Of a DNA stretch of 5,093 bases, positions 4,132 through 5,093 are shown in pieces. This stretch comes from UBA668 sp046086305. GTDB taxonomy: Bacteria > Actinomycetota > Acidimicrobiia > Acidimicrobiales > Ilumatobacteraceae. The notes under the pieces were generated by a model. That model did not search any database. It saw nothing but the letters and a program-made list of their open reading frames with translations, and had not been told where the DNA came from. Location of the stretch: assembly GCA_046086305.1 (NCBI GenBank), contig JBJSXI010000019.1, positions 1 through 5,093 on the forward strand. The letters run 5' to 3'. How positions within the stretch are numbered: position 1 is the first letter of the stretch; every line of letters starts with the position of its first letter. Made by a program: the position numbers and the translations under genes.

Positions 4132-5012
4132 TGGGTCAGAAGATCAACCCCTATGGCTTCCGCCTCGGTGTCACCACCGACTGGAAGAGCCGCTGGTTCA
4201 GCGAGCGCGAGTACAAGGACTACCTCACCGAGGACTGGAAGATCCGCAAGGCACTGATGGAGCGCCTCGAGTCGGCCGCCGTCAGCCGTATCGAGATCGA
4301 GCGCACCCGCGACAAGGTGCGTGTCGACATCCACACGGCCCGTCCCGGCATCGTCATCGGTCGTAAGGGAGCCCAGGCCGAAGAGCTGCGCACGCTGCTC
4401 TCGAAGATCACCGGTAACCCCAAGGTGCAGTTGAACATCGTCGAGATCAAGAGCCCCGAGCTCGACGCAGCCCTCATCGCCCAGGGTGTCGCCGACCAGC
4501 TCGTCAACCGGATCGCTTTCCGCCGGGCCATGAAGCGCGCCGTGCAGAACGCCCAGAAGGCCGGCGCCCTCGGTATCCGCGTGCAGTGCTCGGGTCGCCT
4601 CGGCGGCGCCGAGATGAGCCGCACCGAGTGGTACCGCGAAGGTCGTGTGCCGCTGCACACACTGCGCGCCGACATCGACTACGGCATGCGCGAGGCACGC
4701 ACCTCGAGCGGTCGCGTCGGTGTGAAGGTGTGGATCTACAAGGGCGACATCGTCCCCTACAAGTCGCAGGGCGACGACAAGATCACCCGCGAGGCCGCGA
4801 TGGCCGTCGGCGAATCGGCCGGACTCGGCGGCACGCCGCGCAAGGTCGTGTCGTCGGCAGCCCGCCGCCGCGACGACGCCGAGGTCGAGGCCGCACCGCT
4901 CGTCAAGGAAGCCGATCCCGAACTCGAGAAGTTGCTCGACGAGGAAGAGGAGATCGCCCGGCGCACCCTCGGTGCCGGGCACGAGACCCCGCGCTTCCGT
5001 GGGGAGGACTGA
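4131..5012 (+). CDS. rpsC: 30S ribosomal protein S3 (uS3) with extended acidic C terminus
   Basis: S3 sits at the mRNA entry tunnel of the 30S head, and with S4 and S5 it contributes mRNA helicase activity. The product is 293 residues, against about 233 in E. coli. It begins with MGQKINPYGFRLG, followed by the KH type-2 domain with the GxxG loop GRKG at 77-80. R131, R132 and K135, the positions implicated in unwinding in E. coli, are all present in FRRAMKRAVQNA. The C-terminal domain has GRLGGAEMSRTEWYREGRVPLHTLRADIDYG (155-185) and VKVWIYKGDI. From about residue 212 a variable charged tail follows, including LLDEEEEIARR (268-278). The ATG overlaps the rplV stop by 1 nt (TAATG), and GGAGG at 4116-4120 is the SD, formed by the Glu-Glu codons of the L22 tail. 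Confidence 0.97.
   Translation: MGQKINPYGFRLGVTTDWKSRWFSEREYKDYLTEDWKIRKALMERLESAAVSRIEIERTRDKVRVDIHTARPGIVIGRKGAQAEELRTLLSKITGNPKVQLNIVEIKSPELDAALIAQGVADQLVNRIAFRRAMKRAVQNAQKAGALGIRVQCSGRLGGAEMSRTEWYREGRVPLHTLRADIDYGMREARTSSGRVGVKVWIYKGDIVPYKSQGDDKITREAAMAVGESAGLGGTPRKVVSSAARRRDDAEVEAAPLVKEADPELEKLLDEEEEIARRTLGAGHETPRFRGED
5001..5008 (+). promoter_or_regulatory. Ribosome-binding site of rplP
   Basis: GGGGAGGA lies in the final codons of rpsC, 10 nt before the ATG at 5019. That spacing favours 5019 over the in-frame ATG at 5025, which would be 16 nt away. Confidence 0.7.
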
Positions 5013-5018
5013 TCCACC

Positions 5019-5093
5019 ATGGTGATGTCCCGCAAAGTCGCACACCGCAAGCACCACCGTGGCCGCACTGCCGGTCTCTTGAAGGGTGGGAAC
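5019..5093 (+). CDS. rplP: 50S ribosomal protein L16 (uL16), N-terminal fragment (runs off right edge)
   Basis: L16 organises the A-site region of the 50S subunit late in assembly. Only 25 codons are visible: MVMSRKVAHRKHHRGR, then TAGLLKGGN. They match the family's start pattern MLxPKRxKxRKxHRGR followed by a glycine-rich stretch. Ser4 stands where Pro is usual. It follows the rpsC stop by 6 nt, and its position directly after rpsC is the standard gene order, which supports the call despite the short fragment. Confidence 0.92.
   Translation, partial: MVMSRKVAHRKHHRGRTAGLLKGGN

Overview
This window is a high-GC bacterial stretch, read entirely on the + strand, that covers the end of a str-type operon and the first part of the S10/spc ribosomal-protein cluster. 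The order is tuf (3' end) - rpsJ (S10) - rplC (L3) - rplD (L4) - rplW (L23) - rplB (L2) - rpsS (S19) - rplV (L22) - rpsC (S3) - rplP (L16, 5' end). The strong preference for C or G at third codon positions, the long charged C-terminal tails on L22 and S3, and L3/L4/L2 sequences close to actinobacterial ones suggest an Actinomycetota member. A deep lineage such as Acidimicrobiia is possible, but that is an inference from remembered family sequences and not a tested placement.

Layout: positions 2-223 hold the last 73 codons of EF-Tu, followed 20 nt later by rpsJ (244-558). A 217-nt gap (559-775) then separates rpsJ from rplC. From rplC to rplP the genes are packed with gaps of 5-11 nt or 1-nt stop/start overlaps (rplD/rplW, rpsS/rplV, rplV/rpsC), as expected for one translationally coupled transcript. 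Every gene from rplC onward has a recognisable Shine-Dalgarno sequence, usually inside the end of the preceding gene.

The one region that genes do not explain is 559-775. It holds a plausible internal promoter (TTGGCG, 18 nt, TAGAGT), followed by a run of strong inverted repeats, among them a perfect 7-bp hairpin and a long terminator-like hairpin ending in TTT, and three copies of ACCGAA. The simplest reading is that tuf-rpsJ belongs to an upstream transcription unit, and that rplC onward has its own promoter and a structured mRNA leader of about 165 nt. Such a leader could be the site of ribosomal-protein autoregulation, analogous to the L4-controlled S10 leader of E. coli but placed after rpsJ. 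This is a hypothesis from sequence and I cannot test it here.

Smaller points are non-consensus residues in usually conserved places of L2 and L4, a long basic-then-acidic tail on L22, and a change of codon style inside the tuf tail. Otherwise this is ordinary core translation machinery, and I see no mobile elements, CRISPR arrays, tRNAs or rRNAs.
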